From Rhizobium sp. (GTDB lineage: Bacteria; Pseudomonadota; Alphaproteobacteria; Rhizobiales; Rhizobiaceae), in NCBI GenBank assembly GCA_019739215.1, contig JAHHDR010000035.1, positions 273,440-337,439 on the forward strand: a stretch of 64,000 nucleotides of DNA. Direction: 5' to 3'. The translations under genes were made by a program, and so were the position numbers. The notes beneath the pieces are model-generated. The model was not told the DNA's origin. It made no database searches and saw nothing but the letters and a program-made list of their open reading frames with translations. Shown here one piece after another: positions 42,818 to 51,619 of the stretch (position 1 is its first letter; every line of letters begins with the position of its first letter).

Positions 42818-43714
42818 CTAGAAATTCCAGTTGCGCGCCTTGGCGACGATAAAATCCCTGAACACCTTGAGCTTGGCAGCGTTCTTCATCTCGGCGGGAT
42901 AGCAGAAATAGGTGTCGAAGGAGGGAACGTCGGCATTGGTGACAAGCTGGACCAGGCCCGGATCTCGGCCGACGATGTAATCGGGCAGCATGGCCACGCC
43001 GATGCCGAGCAGGCAGGCGCGCTTGATCGAGGTGAGGCTGTTGATCTGCAGCACCGGGACACGCGGATCGTCCTCCGGGCGGGCCGCCGTCTCGAGCCAG
43101 TTGACATCGAGCAGGTAGTTCGGGGCAGGTTCCCCGAAGGAGATGATACGGTGATTGTCGAGATCCTCCAGCGTCAGCGGCTCTCCATAGCGGCTGATGT
43201 AGGAGGGGGCAGCGTAGACATGCATGTGAACGGTGAAGAGCTTGCGCTGGATCAGGTCGGACTGCTGGGGCTCGCGCAGCCGGATCGCACAGTCGGCATG
43301 GCGCATGTTGACGTCGAGTTCCTCGTTGTCGAGGATGAGCTGGACCTGCATTTCCGGATAGAGGGAGAGGAATTCCTGCACCTTGTCGGTCAGCCAGCCC
43401 TGTCCGAGACCGACAGTGGTGGTGATGCGCAGGCGGCCGGTCGGCTTCTCGGTGGTCTCGGTCAATTGCATCTTGACCATTTCGAGCTTCATCAGCACTT
43501 CATGTGCTGTGCGGTAGAGAAGCTCGCCCTGCTCGGTCAGGATCAGGCCGCGGGCGTGGCGGTGAAACAGCTTGGTGTTGATGTCGGCCTCAAGCGCAGA
43601 GACTTGCCGGCTGATTGCCGACTGGGAAAGATGCAGCTTGTCGGCGGCATGGGTGAAGGAGCCGGCCTCCGCCGCCGCATGAAATATGCGCAGTTTGTCC
43701 CAGTCGAGCGCCAT
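42818..43714 (-). CDS. LysR-family transcriptional regulator
   Basis: 298 residues. An N-terminal winged helix (WDKLRIFHAAAEAGSFTHAADKLHLSQSAISRQVSALE in part) and a C-terminal substrate-binding domain. It is downstream of trxB on the same strand with a 63-base gap, an order common in Hyphomicrobiales. Known relatives next to trxB have no assigned effector; control of thioredoxin or envelope genes is possible only. Confidence 0.92.
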   Translation of the reverse strand: MALDWDKLRIFHAAAEAGSFTHAADKLHLSQSAISRQVSALEADINTKLFHRHARGLILTEQGELLYRTAHEVLMKLEMVKMQLTETTEKPTGRLRITTTVGLGQGWLTDKVQEFLSLYPEMQVQLILDNEELDVNMRHADCAIRLREPQQSDLIQRKLFTVHMHVYAAPSYISRYGEPLTLEDLDNHRIISFGEPAPNYLLDVNWLETAARPEDDPRVPVLQINSLTSIKRACLLGIGVAMLPDYIVGRDPGLVQLVTNADVPSFDTYFCYPAEMKNAAKLKVFRDFIVAKARNWNF

Positions 43715-43777
43715 CGGTCCCCAGTTCCCCTGTTGTGGTCGGCCGCGATGTCCCCCGCGGCTCGTGCCGGCCGCGGA

Positions 43778-44752
43778 TTATTCCGCGGCTTCGGCGATAT
43801 GCAGACTTCCGGCTAGGAAGCGCTCGGCCTCAAGCGCCGCCATGCAGCCCATGCCGGCTGCGGTGATGGCCTGGCGGAAAATGTCGTCGGTGACGTCACC
43901 GGCCGCGAACACGCCGGGGATGTTGGTCGCCGTCGAATCCGGCGCGGTCCAGAGATAGCCGTTCGGCTTCATCCGCAACTGGCTGGCAAACAGTTCCGTG
44001 GCCGGCGCATGGCCGATGGCAACGAAGATCCCGTCGATCGGCCGCTCGGTCACCTCGCCGGTCTTGGTGTTGCGGATCCTGATGCCGGTAACGGAGGCCG
44101 GCATCGGCGGATGCAGCTGTTCGCCGGTGATTTCGGCGATCTCGCTGAACCATTCGATCGTGACATTGTCCTTGGCAAAGAGGCGCTCCTGCAGGATCTT
44201 CTCGGCGCGGAAGCTGTCGCGGCGATGGACGACCGTCACGGTCTTGGCGATGTTGGAGAGATAGAGCGCTTCCTCGACGGCGGAGTTGCCGCCGCCGACC
44301 ACGATCACGTCCTTGTTGCGGTAGAAGAAGCCGTCGCAGGTGGCGCAGGCCGAGACGCCGAAGCCCTGATAAGCCTTCTCGGACTCGATTCCGAGCCACT
44401 TGGCCTTGGCGCCGGTGCAGATGACCAGCGTGTCGGCGATCCATTCCTGTCCGGAATCCGTGGTGACGCGGAAGGGGCGGTTCGACAGATCGACCGAGGT
44501 CACGAGGTCGTTGACGATCTCGGCGCCGACATGCCTGGCCTGGCCCAGCATCTGCTCCATCAGCCATGGCCCCTGGATGGGGTCGGCAAAGCCCGGATAG
44601 TTTTCGACATCCGTCGTGATCATCAACTGGCCGCCCTGTTCCATGCCGGCGATGAGCACCGGTTCGAGCATGGCGCGCGCGGCATAGATCGCCGCGGTAT
44701 AGCCGGCCGGCCCCGATCCGATGATCAGGACTTTGGTGTGACGAGCAGACAT
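43778..44752 (-). CDS. trxB: thioredoxin-disulfide reductase
   Basis: 324 residues. FAD-binding GSGPAGYTAAIYAARA, the redox-active CATC in SACATCDGFFY, the NADPH-binding VVGGGNSAVEEALYL with HRRDSFRA, and the C-terminal FAAGDVTDDIFRQAITAAGMG. It reduces thioredoxin with NADPH in the cytoplasm. The start at 44752 (MSARHTK) was preferred to 44803 because family sequences begin there. Followed by the LysR gene. Confidence 0.95.
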   Translation of the reverse strand: MSARHTKVLIIGSGPAGYTAAIYAARAMLEPVLIAGMEQGGQLMITTDVENYPGFADPIQGPWLMEQMLGQARHVGAEIVNDLVTSVDLSNRPFRVTTDSGQEWIADTLVICTGAKAKWLGIESEKAYQGFGVSACATCDGFFYRNKDVIVVGGGNSAVEEALYLSNIAKTVTVVHRRDSFRAEKILQERLFAKDNVTIEWFSEIAEITGEQLHPPMPASVTGIRIRNTKTGEVTERPIDGIFVAIGHAPATELFASQLRMKPNGYLWTAPDSTATNIPGVFAAGDVTDDIFRQAITAAGMGCMAALEAERFLAGSLHIAEAAE

Positions 44753-45008
44753 GTCGCAAATCCCTTGTACAAGCGTGGCCCCGGCCACTGCATAGCTGCC
44801 CATTATCTATGACTTCCACGCATGGATATTCAAGGGCAGCCGTCCCGAGGTGGCTGTCAACCACGACCTTTTCCCCGGATTAGAAGAGGTGCATACACTT
44901 TTCATGCCGCGTATTCTCCTTTAAAGGAGACGGGCAAACTTCGGCGACGCTCCTCGTTGCGCCGTTGGAACAAACAAGCAGGCGGTGTCGCGCCGCGAGG
45001 GGGAAGCA

Positions 45009-45548
45009 ATGGGCGGGTTGCTGGCGTTGAGCAAGGGCATCGATGCGGTGTCGAAAATCGTGGGGCTGGTCGGCGAATATCTGGTTCTGCTGTGTGCCCT
45101 CATCAGCGCCTTCAACGCGATGTCGCGCTACCTGTTCAATGCGAGCTCCAATGGGTGGCTGGAGATCCAGTGGTATCTCTTCGCCTATGTCGTGCTATTG
45201 GGGGCGTCCTATACGCTGCGGAACAACGGCCATGTGCGCGTCGACCTCATCTACGGCAATGTCAGTCCGACCAAGCGGCTGATCATCGACATCTTCGGCC
45301 TGATCGTCTTCCTGCTCCCGGTCACCGCCTATCTCACCTGGGCCTGCTGGCCGTTCTTCTACAGTTCCTTTATCGACGGCGAGATGTCGCTCAATGCCGG
45401 CGGCCTCATTCGCTGGCCGGTGAAGATCCTGCTGGTCCTCGGCTTTGGCCTGCTGTTCCTGCAGGGTATTTCCGAACTCATCAAGCGCATCGGCGCGCTC
45501 AGCGGACACATCCAGGTCGACACGACTTACGAGAAGCCGCTGCAATAG
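45009..45548 (+). CDS. TRAP transporter small permease (DctQ family)
   Basis: 179 residues, start at ATG behind GGGGGAAG. Four membrane helices: SKIVGLVGEYLVLLCALIS, IQWYLFAYVVLLGASYTL, LIIDIFGLIVFLLPV and KILLVLGFGLLFLQG. The motif NNGHVRVDL is the DctQ signature. It works with the large permease encoded 42 bases downstream to import an organic acid or sugar acid with sodium. No DctP binding protein is present in this window, so the substrate is unknown. Confidence 0.9.
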   Translation: MGGLLALSKGIDAVSKIVGLVGEYLVLLCALISAFNAMSRYLFNASSNGWLEIQWYLFAYVVLLGASYTLRNNGHVRVDLIYGNVSPTKRLIIDIFGLIVFLLPVTAYLTWACWPFFYSSFIDGEMSLNAGGLIRWPVKILLVLGFGLLFLQGISELIKRIGALSGHIQVDTTYEKPLQ

Positions 45549-45590
45549 CGGCAGTTACGACGACAACGAGAAGAATTCAGGGGAATAGTC

Positions 45591-47027
45591 GTGTTCGATT
45601 TCGGTATCCTTCCACCGCTCATGTTCCTGGGCATGGTGCTTTTCATGCTCTACGGTTTCCCGGTCGCCTTCTCCCTGGCGGCGGTCGGCCTGTTCTTCGG
45701 GGTGATCGGAATCCTGAACGGCAACTTCTCCGAGGCCTTTCTCGAATCTCTTCCTTTTCGGTTCTACGGGATCGTTTCGAACGAATTGCTGCTGGCCATT
45801 CCCTTCTTCACGCTGATGGGCGCGATACTGGAACGATGCGGGTTGGCGGAGGACCTGCTGGAGGGGACCGGCCGTCTGTTCGGCGGCATTCCCGGCGGAT
45901 TGGCCTTCGCAGTCGTGCTGGTGGGTGCGATCCTCGGTGCCATCACCGGCACCGTGGCGGCATCGGTCATCACCATGGCGATGATCTCGCTGCCGATCAT
46001 GCAGCGCTACGGCTACAACATGCGCATGGCGACGGGCGTGATCGCCGCCTCGGGCACGATCGCACAGCTCATTCCGCCGTCGCTGGTCCTCGTCGTACTG
46101 GCCGACCAGCTCGGTCGCTCCGTCGGCGACATGTACAAGGGCGCCGTGGGTCCGTCGATCATCCAGATCAGCATCTTCCTGGCCTTCGTTGCGGTGATGG
46201 CCATCCTGCGGCCCAAGAGCATGCCGCCGCTGCCGAAGGAGGCGCGCGGCGATCTCGATCTCAAGCTGTTCGTCAAGATCATCAAGGGCATGGTGCCCTC
46301 CGCGGTGCTGATGTTCCTCGTTCTCGGCACGATCTTCATGGGTCTGGCGACGCCGACCGAAGCGGGGGCCATGGGTGTCGTGGGCGCCATCGTCATCGCG
46401 ATGATCAACCAGAGGCTCACCTGGTCGCTGCTGCGGCAGAGCATGGAGACCACCGCGCGGATCACATCGATGGTGGTGTTCATCCTGATCGGCGCGACGG
46501 TGTTCAGCCTGGTGTTCCAGGGCATGGATGGCGGACGCTGGGTCGAGCACCTGCTCACCGGCCTGCCCGGCGGTGTGCTGGGCTTCCTGATTTTCGTCAA
46601 TATCTTCGTCTTCGTGCTCGCCTTTTTCCTCGACTTTTTCGAAATCGCCTTCATTGTCGTGCCGATGCTGGCGCCGGTTGCGGCAGCGCTCGGCATCGAT
46701 CTTGTCTGGTTCGGGGTGATGCTCTGCGTCAACATCCAGACCAGCTTTATGCATCCGCCCTTCGGCTTCGCGCTGTTCTACCTGCGTGGCACCGCGGATG
46801 CGTCGGTCAAGAGTTCTGATATCTACATGGGCGCGCTGCCCTGGGTCGGTCTCCAACTGATCGTCGTGGCGATCGTGATCTTCTGGCCCGAGTCCGTGAC
46901 CTACTGGCTCGACAGCGGTCCGAAGGTCGATCCCAGCACGATCGACATCAGGATCGACCTGCCGACGCTCGGTAACCAGTCTGATGGCGGGCTGCCTGGC
47001 CTGGAACTGCCGCCGATGGGCCAGTAA
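45591..47027 (+). CDS. TRAP transporter large permease (DctM family)
   Basis: 478 residues from a GTG start behind CAGGGGAA. A dozen membrane helices; the family motifs are GNFSEAFLESLPFRFYGIVSNELLLAIPFF in part, GTVAASVITMAMISLP, AASGTIAQLIPPS and FLDFFEIAFIVVPML. It forms the transport channel with DctQ. The C-terminus (about 45 residues after the last helix) is unusually long and proline- and glycine-rich. No binding protein gene is adjacent; upstream is trxB on the other strand, and downstream a convergent gene starts immediately. Confidence 0.93.
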   Translation: MFDFGILPPLMFLGMVLFMLYGFPVAFSLAAVGLFFGVIGILNGNFSEAFLESLPFRFYGIVSNELLLAIPFFTLMGAILERCGLAEDLLEGTGRLFGGIPGGLAFAVVLVGAILGAITGTVAASVITMAMISLPIMQRYGYNMRMATGVIAASGTIAQLIPPSLVLVVLADQLGRSVGDMYKGAVGPSIIQISIFLAFVAVMAILRPKSMPPLPKEARGDLDLKLFVKIIKGMVPSAVLMFLVLGTIFMGLATPTEAGAMGVVGAIVIAMINQRLTWSLLRQSMETTARITSMVVFILIGATVFSLVFQGMDGGRWVEHLLTGLPGGVLGFLIFVNIFVFVLAFFLDFFEIAFIVVPMLAPVAAALGIDLVWFGVMLCVNIQTSFMHPPFGFALFYLRGTADASVKSSDIYMGALPWVGLQLIVVAIVIFWPESVTYWLDSGPKVDPSTIDIRIDLPTLGNQSDGGLPGLELPPMGQ

Positions 47028-47036
47028 GGTCCGACC

Positions 47037-48716
47037 TCAGCCGTCCGCTGGGAGCGCGACATGCGAGCGGCCCGGGATGTAGGGCCGCTTGTCGATGATC
47101 CGTTTCCATGGGCTGTAAGCCGGCCCGAGCAGATCGAACTGCGGCTGGTCGCGACTGGTGCTGACGCCAAGCATCGACAGCAATGTCCAGTCGAGTTCGT
47201 CGGTCTGGTATGGCCGCGTCTCCAGCGCCTGTCTCCGGGACAACAAAGCGGCGTCGCGGGTCCACAGGAACATCGGCACGGCAAAGCCGCTCTCGAGCTT
47301 GAAGTTGTGGCCCCAGACGCTGGTGAGGTGGCCGACCTCCTGGCCGTGGTCCGAGACGTAGAGCATGCTGGCGTCGTCACGGCCGGGCGTGTCCAGCCGG
47401 CCGATGATCTCGGAGAGAATGAAGTCCGTGTAGAGGATGGTGTTGTCGTAGGTGTTGCGCGCCTCCCGGAGCGCGCTCCATTTCTGCGCCATCATTTCGG
47501 AAATCTCGTCGTCGAGATCGTCGAAACGACTGAAGCCCTCGGGGTAGCGCAGGCTGTAATGCTGGTGTGAGCCGATGGCGTGGACGATGATGAACTTGAG
47601 CGGCGCCGGATCGGCCAGCGCCTTGTCGATCTCGGGCAGCAGCGTTTCATCGAGGCTGGTGTCGCTACGCTGGCCGAGGCCACGATTGACCAGCCGGAAG
47701 TAATCCGCTTCCTGGCCGAAGACGGTGTTGAGGAAGAAGTCGTTCTGGTTGGAAAGCCAGAACACCTTGTAGCCCGCTGCCTTGACCAGCAGCAGGACGT
47801 CGGCTTCGGTCTGCCAGGCGTCATCGGCCTTGTGGGATGCACCCGTGAGCATTCGCGTGACCTCGATGTCTGTGCTGCCGAAGGACGACACCGTGTCGGG
47901 GAAGAGGACGAGGTTGTCGCGGAGGGCATCGAGCTTGGGGGTGGTTTCGCGCTGGTAGCCGAAGAGGGACCAGTTGTTGCGGTTGGAACTCTCGCCGATG
48001 ACGAAGACGAGCGTCCTGTTGCCCTCACCCGCATAGCGCGGCTGCCATTGCCCGACATTGCGCGCAGCCTCGGCGCGGGCTGCGACGAGACGGACGCGCT
48101 CGACCTCCTGCTGGCGCAAATCCCAGGCGAACTTTGCCCAGCGCGTCACTGGATCGGCGCGGGCAACGACGTGGTTGGTATGATAGGCAAGCGGAACGAC
48201 GACGAGAATGACCCCAACCGCGACCGCGAGCCAGCGCGGAAGGCGCAACGTCTCGAGATGGCGGCCGATGCCGCGGGTCAACCGCATCAGGCCGTAGGCG
48301 AGGAGCGGAACGAGCAGCGCAAGCGGCAGGAACAGCAGGCCCGCCTCCAGGATGTACTCCGTCGTTTCCTCGTAATTGGTGTTGCTCACGGCCTCGACGA
48401 CGACGGGGGATTCGATCGGCAGGCCATAGCGCCACATGGTGAAGCCGACGGCGAAGAAATCGACGACCCAGACCAGCGCCCAGATGAAATAGAGATGGTA
48501 GCCGAAACGCGCATGTCGATCCGCCAGCAAGGCCAGTCCCCAGACCGGCAGGGCCATGATGATCAGCGACAGGCCGTTGACGGCGGCAATGCGGTTCGGC
48601 GCGCCGGTCAGCCGCAGGATCGCATAGCTCGTGCCATAGGCGACGAGGAAGCCCGCGATGAAGCGGACATAGACATTGGCGAGGAGTTTGCGACAGGGGT
48701 CGGCTATCAATGCCAT
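47037..48716 (-). CDS. phosphoethanolamine transferase-like sulfatase-fold membrane enzyme
   Basis: 559 residues from MALIADPC, a start 66 bases inside the open frame. Four to five membrane helices occupy residues 10-190. The periplasmic catalytic domain starts near 240. The nucleophile motif is GESSNRNNWSLFGYQRETTP, where the usual threonine of EptA or CptA (GETxR/GESTN) is serine. Metal ligands follow in SDHGQEVGH and NQND. Such enzymes move phosphoethanolamine to lipid A, core sugars or other glycans. The nearby LpsB-like gene suggests a role in LPS core, which is inference. Confidence 0.88.
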   Translation of the reverse strand: MALIADPCRKLLANVYVRFIAGFLVAYGTSYAILRLTGAPNRIAAVNGLSLIIMALPVWGLALLADRHARFGYHLYFIWALVWVVDFFAVGFTMWRYGLPIESPVVVEAVSNTNYEETTEYILEAGLLFLPLALLVPLLAYGLMRLTRGIGRHLETLRLPRWLAVAVGVILVVVPLAYHTNHVVARADPVTRWAKFAWDLRQQEVERVRLVAARAEAARNVGQWQPRYAGEGNRTLVFVIGESSNRNNWSLFGYQRETTPKLDALRDNLVLFPDTVSSFGSTDIEVTRMLTGASHKADDAWQTEADVLLLVKAAGYKVFWLSNQNDFFLNTVFGQEADYFRLVNRGLGQRSDTSLDETLLPEIDKALADPAPLKFIIVHAIGSHQHYSLRYPEGFSRFDDLDDEISEMMAQKWSALREARNTYDNTILYTDFILSEIIGRLDTPGRDDASMLYVSDHGQEVGHLTSVWGHNFKLESGFAVPMFLWTRDAALLSRRQALETRPYQTDELDWTLLSMLGVSTSRDQPQFDLLGPAYSPWKRIIDKRPYIPGRSHVALPADG

Positions 48717-48844
48717 GGAAGTTCCGGTATTCGCATCAAGAGAACGGAGCGGGCTGGTAACAGTCCTGACCGGCGCGGGCAAGGCGCGCCGTCACGGAAC
48801 TGTCATGTTCAGACGGCTCTCTGGCAGCAAAAAGAGACGCAATC

Positions 48845-49751
48845 TTGGCATCCGACCGGCCATTCCGACGACAGGCAGTCAAGCTCTTCACGCAGATCCT
48901 GCTCGGACGCCGCCGGGCCCACTATCACGCCTGGCTGCCGTCGCTCGGGATCGAGGGGCGGTCGGCTGGCCAGCCGGGTCGCATTGTCTACCGAGGCAGG
49001 TTCATTCTGGACCTCTCGGGCAGCGACATGCTGACAAAACGCGCCGGTTCGAAGATCCTCATCGTCGGCTCGGGTCCTTCGGCAGGGGGCTTGCTGCCGC
49101 AAGCGCTGGCGCCACGCTCGGCCCTGTTGCTGAACGGGGCGATCGCGCTGATCGGCAAAGGGCTCGGCGAACCGCTCGCGGTGGCGATCGAGGACGAACG
49201 TTTCGTCTGGCGGCATTTCGAGATGATGGCCAGGACGGTGCCGCCGGAAACCCCGATGCTGCTGTCGCCAGGTGCGATCCGGGCGCTGTGCGACATCGAC
49301 CCGGATTTCATCCGCGGCCGGCCGGTCATCCTGATCGATGATATCCGCAAACCCTATGGGCGACCGCGCCGGGACGACGCCGAACTCGGGGACCTCGCAC
49401 CTGTCAGCTCGCGCGGGCAGGCGGGCTTCTCGGCGGATCCTGATCTCGGCGTGTTCCAGGGAGGATCGGTGGTGGTGGACGGCGGCCCAGTTCGCGCTCG
49501 CCGCTTCGGCGAAAGAGATCGGGTTCATCGGCGTGGACATCGCCAATGCCGATGGCCCCCGCTTCAATGAGGTTGCAGGGCACATGGCTTTCTCCGGCGT
49601 TAAGGGGGCGGAGCAACGCATCCTTGAACATCTCGCACTTGCTGCCGATGTCGCGAAGCGCCAAGGCGTGGCGTTCGTCAATCATTCGGCCGTCTCGGCA
49701 TTGCGATCGATCGGGCTGGACTACGTGCCGCTGGATGCGAGGATGCCGTAG
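48845..49751 (+). pseudogene. putative surface-glycan glycosyltransferase-like protein, frameshifted
   Basis: Two frames form one protein of about 301 residues. The first part (48845 to about 49478) begins at a TTG behind AAGAGA and has a GRRRAHYHAWLPSLG start and ILIVGSGPSAGGLLP, a nucleotide-binding loop. The second part continues with AAQFALAASAKEIGFIGVDIAN and ends LDARMP. Deleting one G near 49470-49481 joins them as GSVVVTAAQFA. The pattern recalls DUF115 or family-42-type glycosyltransferase folds, but only faintly. Neighbours (LpsB-like and phosphoethanolamine transferase-like genes) point to the LPS core. It overlaps the LpsB-like gene by 31 bases at the end. Confidence 0.5.
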
Positions 49752-50752
49752 ACGGCGGCCAGGCCATCGACCTCGTTACGGATATCGAACCGGTTGCGGA
49801 CATGGTCGAGCGCGTTCTCGCCGTGCCGCCGCGCAAGAGCGGGATCGGCCAGATAGGGTTCGATCGCCGCGATATAGGCCTGCAAGTCGCCCGTCGGCAC
49901 GACCGTCCCGGTCTCGCCCGTCTCGATGATCTCGGGATAGGCGCCGACATCGCCAGCGACGACCGGGACAGCCGACGCCATAGCCTCAAGTGGCGTCAGG
50001 CCGAAGCCCTCGGTGCGCGACGGCGCGACATAGAGGTCGAGGGTGCGGTACCACCGGGGGACGTCGGTAGTCTCTTCCGCCAGCCGCAGCCGGTCCGCGA
50101 GGCCGGCCGCTGCGATCCTGCGGCGGAGGTCCTCGGCAAAGCCGTCGTGTTCGTTCGTGACGCGTCCGATCGCCTCGCCCTCCCAGTCCGGATGGTGGGG
50201 CAGGAGCGCGATGAGTGCGTCGATGAAGAGATCGGTTCCCTTCTGATGCCGGATGCGGCCGGCGCAGCCTATGCGCAGGCGCGGGCGTTCGCGATCTGCC
50301 GGAGGATGGAAACGGGCCGTGTCAATGCCATGCATGACGACCGTGCAGGGAACCTCGAGATAAGCGGCGGTCCTCGCGCTGGTCGCCACGACATGATCCA
50401 TTTTCGAGATCAGCCATCGGGAATAGCGGGTGTGCCGGCGCTGGGAGGCGGATGTGAAAAGCAGCCTCAGCGGCATCCGCAGCACATCGCGCAGCAGGAT
50501 GCCGGCCAGCATCTCGATGTTGCGCCGCGCATGCCAGATGCGCTGCCGACCGCTGGAGGGCAGCAGCCACAGTCCTGCCAGTTGGCGGTACCGCATATGC
50601 GGGATATCCGATGGCAGCCCGGGGCCGAGCGTGGCGATCTTCTCACCCGCCGCGACCTGGCGCGGCACAAGCTGAATGATCGTCGAGGTCACGCCGGAAA
50701 GGCGCCGCTTGAAATGCGGCGCGATGATCTCAATGTCGCGGATGTCCGGCAA
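49721..50752 (-). CDS. lpsB: family 4 glycosyltransferase, LpsB-like (LPS core)
   Basis: 343 residues, GT-B fold. The N-terminal half has RRLSGVTSTIIQLVPRQ, the linker IGCAGRIRHQKGTDLFIDAL is the typical beta-sheet start of the second domain, and the donor-binding EGFGLTPLEAMASAVPVVAGDVGAYPEII carries the conserved EX7E pattern. Rhizobial LpsB is a mannosyl- or related transferase for the LPS core and is encoded beside greA, as here (36-base gap). The start MPDIRDIEII matches this family. Confidence 0.85.
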   Translation of the reverse strand: MPDIRDIEIIAPHFKRRLSGVTSTIIQLVPRQVAAGEKIATLGPGLPSDIPHMRYRQLAGLWLLPSSGRQRIWHARRNIEMLAGILLRDVLRMPLRLLFTSASQRRHTRYSRWLISKMDHVVATSARTAAYLEVPCTVVMHGIDTARFHPPADRERPRLRIGCAGRIRHQKGTDLFIDALIALLPHHPDWEGEAIGRVTNEHDGFAEDLRRRIAAAGLADRLRLAEETTDVPRWYRTLDLYVAPSRTEGFGLTPLEAMASAVPVVAGDVGAYPEIIETGETGTVVPTGDLQAYIAAIEPYLADPALARRHGENALDHVRNRFDIRNEVDGLAAVYGILASSGT

Positions 50753-50787
50753 GGGAGATTCAGCCTTCCCGCGGGCGGAAACCGATT

Positions 50788-51265
50788 TCAGCCCCAGTTG
50801 ACGGCGAGGATCTCGTAGGCCTTCGAGCCGCCGGGTGCATTGACCTCGATGGAATCGCCGACTTCCTTGCCGATCAGCGCCCGGGCGATCGGCGAAGAGA
50901 TCGAGATGCGGCCCTGCTTGACGTCTGCTTCCTGGTCGCCGACGATCTGGTAGGTCTTTTCCTCCTCCGTATCCTCGTCGATCAGCTTCACCTTGGCGCC
51001 GAACTTGATCTTCGAGCCCGACATCTTGGAGAGGTCGATGACCTCGGCACGGGCAATGTAATCCTCGAGTTCGCCGACGCGGCCTTCGTTATGGCTCTGC
51101 GCTTCCTTGGCGGCGTGATATTCAGCGTTTTCAGAGAGGTCGCCGTGCGCGCGCGCTTCCGCGATCGCCTCGATGATCCGGGGGCGCTCTTCCTGCTGGC
51201 GCCAACGCAGTTTCTTCGTTCAGCTTGACGAAGCCGCTCTGTGTCATCGGTACCTTTTCGACCAT
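50788..51265 (-). pseudogene. greA: transcription elongation factor GreA, frameshifted by one extra base
   Basis: The product is in two frames: MVEKVPMTQSGFVKLNEE from 51265, then after removing one T on the plus strand (TTT at 51211-51213 should be TT) LRWRQQEERPRIIEAIAEA, continuing as the long coiled-coil and C-terminal domain that ends YEILAVNWG. The repaired protein is 158 residues, the usual length, and every conserved GreA segment is present, including DLSENAEYHAAKE and IARALIGKEVGD. Because the gene is important and intact but for one base in a homopolymer, a sequence error is the likeliest cause. GreA rescues backtracked RNA polymerase. Followed by the LpsB-like gene. Confidence 0.9.
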
Positions 51266-51286
51266 ATCATTCACCTTCGGCATACG

Positions 51287-51305
51287 GTGCCCTTCCAACG
51301 GGCAC
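51287..51305 (-). promoter_or_regulatory. second hairpin in the greA leader
   Basis: Arms GTGCCC and GGGCAC around a seven-base loop, 22 bases from the greA ATG and just upstream of its AAGGTGA ribosome site on the minus strand. Could affect translation start. Confidence 0.5.
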
Positions 51306-51344
51306 AAAAAGAAAACGGCTCCAGAAGTGCGAACTTCAGAACCG
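51306..51344 (-). terminator. terminator-like hairpin in the greA leader (possible attenuator)
   Basis: On the minus strand a stem pairing CGG.TC..GAAGT with ACTTC..GA.CCG is followed by TTTTCTTTTT, an intrinsic terminator layout, about 40 bases before the greA start. It would end a short leader RNA of greA, like GraL in E. coli. Confidence 0.6.
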
Positions 51345-51619
51345 TCAACAACATTCACGTGAACTCCATATAGCAGAATCGCTGGGCAAAACGCGAGAGT
51401 TTTTTTGAAGGGTGCCGGCTTGGCAGAAAATCGATCTGCATGACCAGACTTGCGATTTTGGCCGCTTATGCCGCGCACAGGGTGTACGAGCATGCGTTAC
51501 TTAACGCAAATCAGCGCTCATCGTATTGATTGTATATTTTTGAGTTTGCAACCTTTGAGAAAATCTGCCACTACAATCTCAGGCGGCTCTTTTTCAATGT
51601 GCAATTCATGGGCGAAATC

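Larger units (their letters stand above)
51266..51619. other. gene-free region between greA and the subtilase gene, with greA leader hairpins
   Basis: 354 bases. The part next to greA (51266-51350) holds two hairpins that fall in its leader. The rest (51360-51620) is AT-rich compared with the flanks, with a CTATATGG-like minus 10 element on the minus strand near 51368 (TTTTGCCC upstream) suited to greA transcription, and TTTTTGA, TGTATATTTT stretches on the plus strand before the subtilase gene. No protein gene seen. Confidence 0.55.

Noticed and set aside
42376..42852. Protein gene of 158 codons
   Set aside because: No ribosome site, mixed composition, crosses the terminator at 42452 and overlaps the end of the LysR gene.
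45555..46856. Minus-strand frame of 433 codons opposite the TRAP permease
   Set aside because: Very rich in histidine, glutamate and arginine as expected opposite a membrane protein gene.
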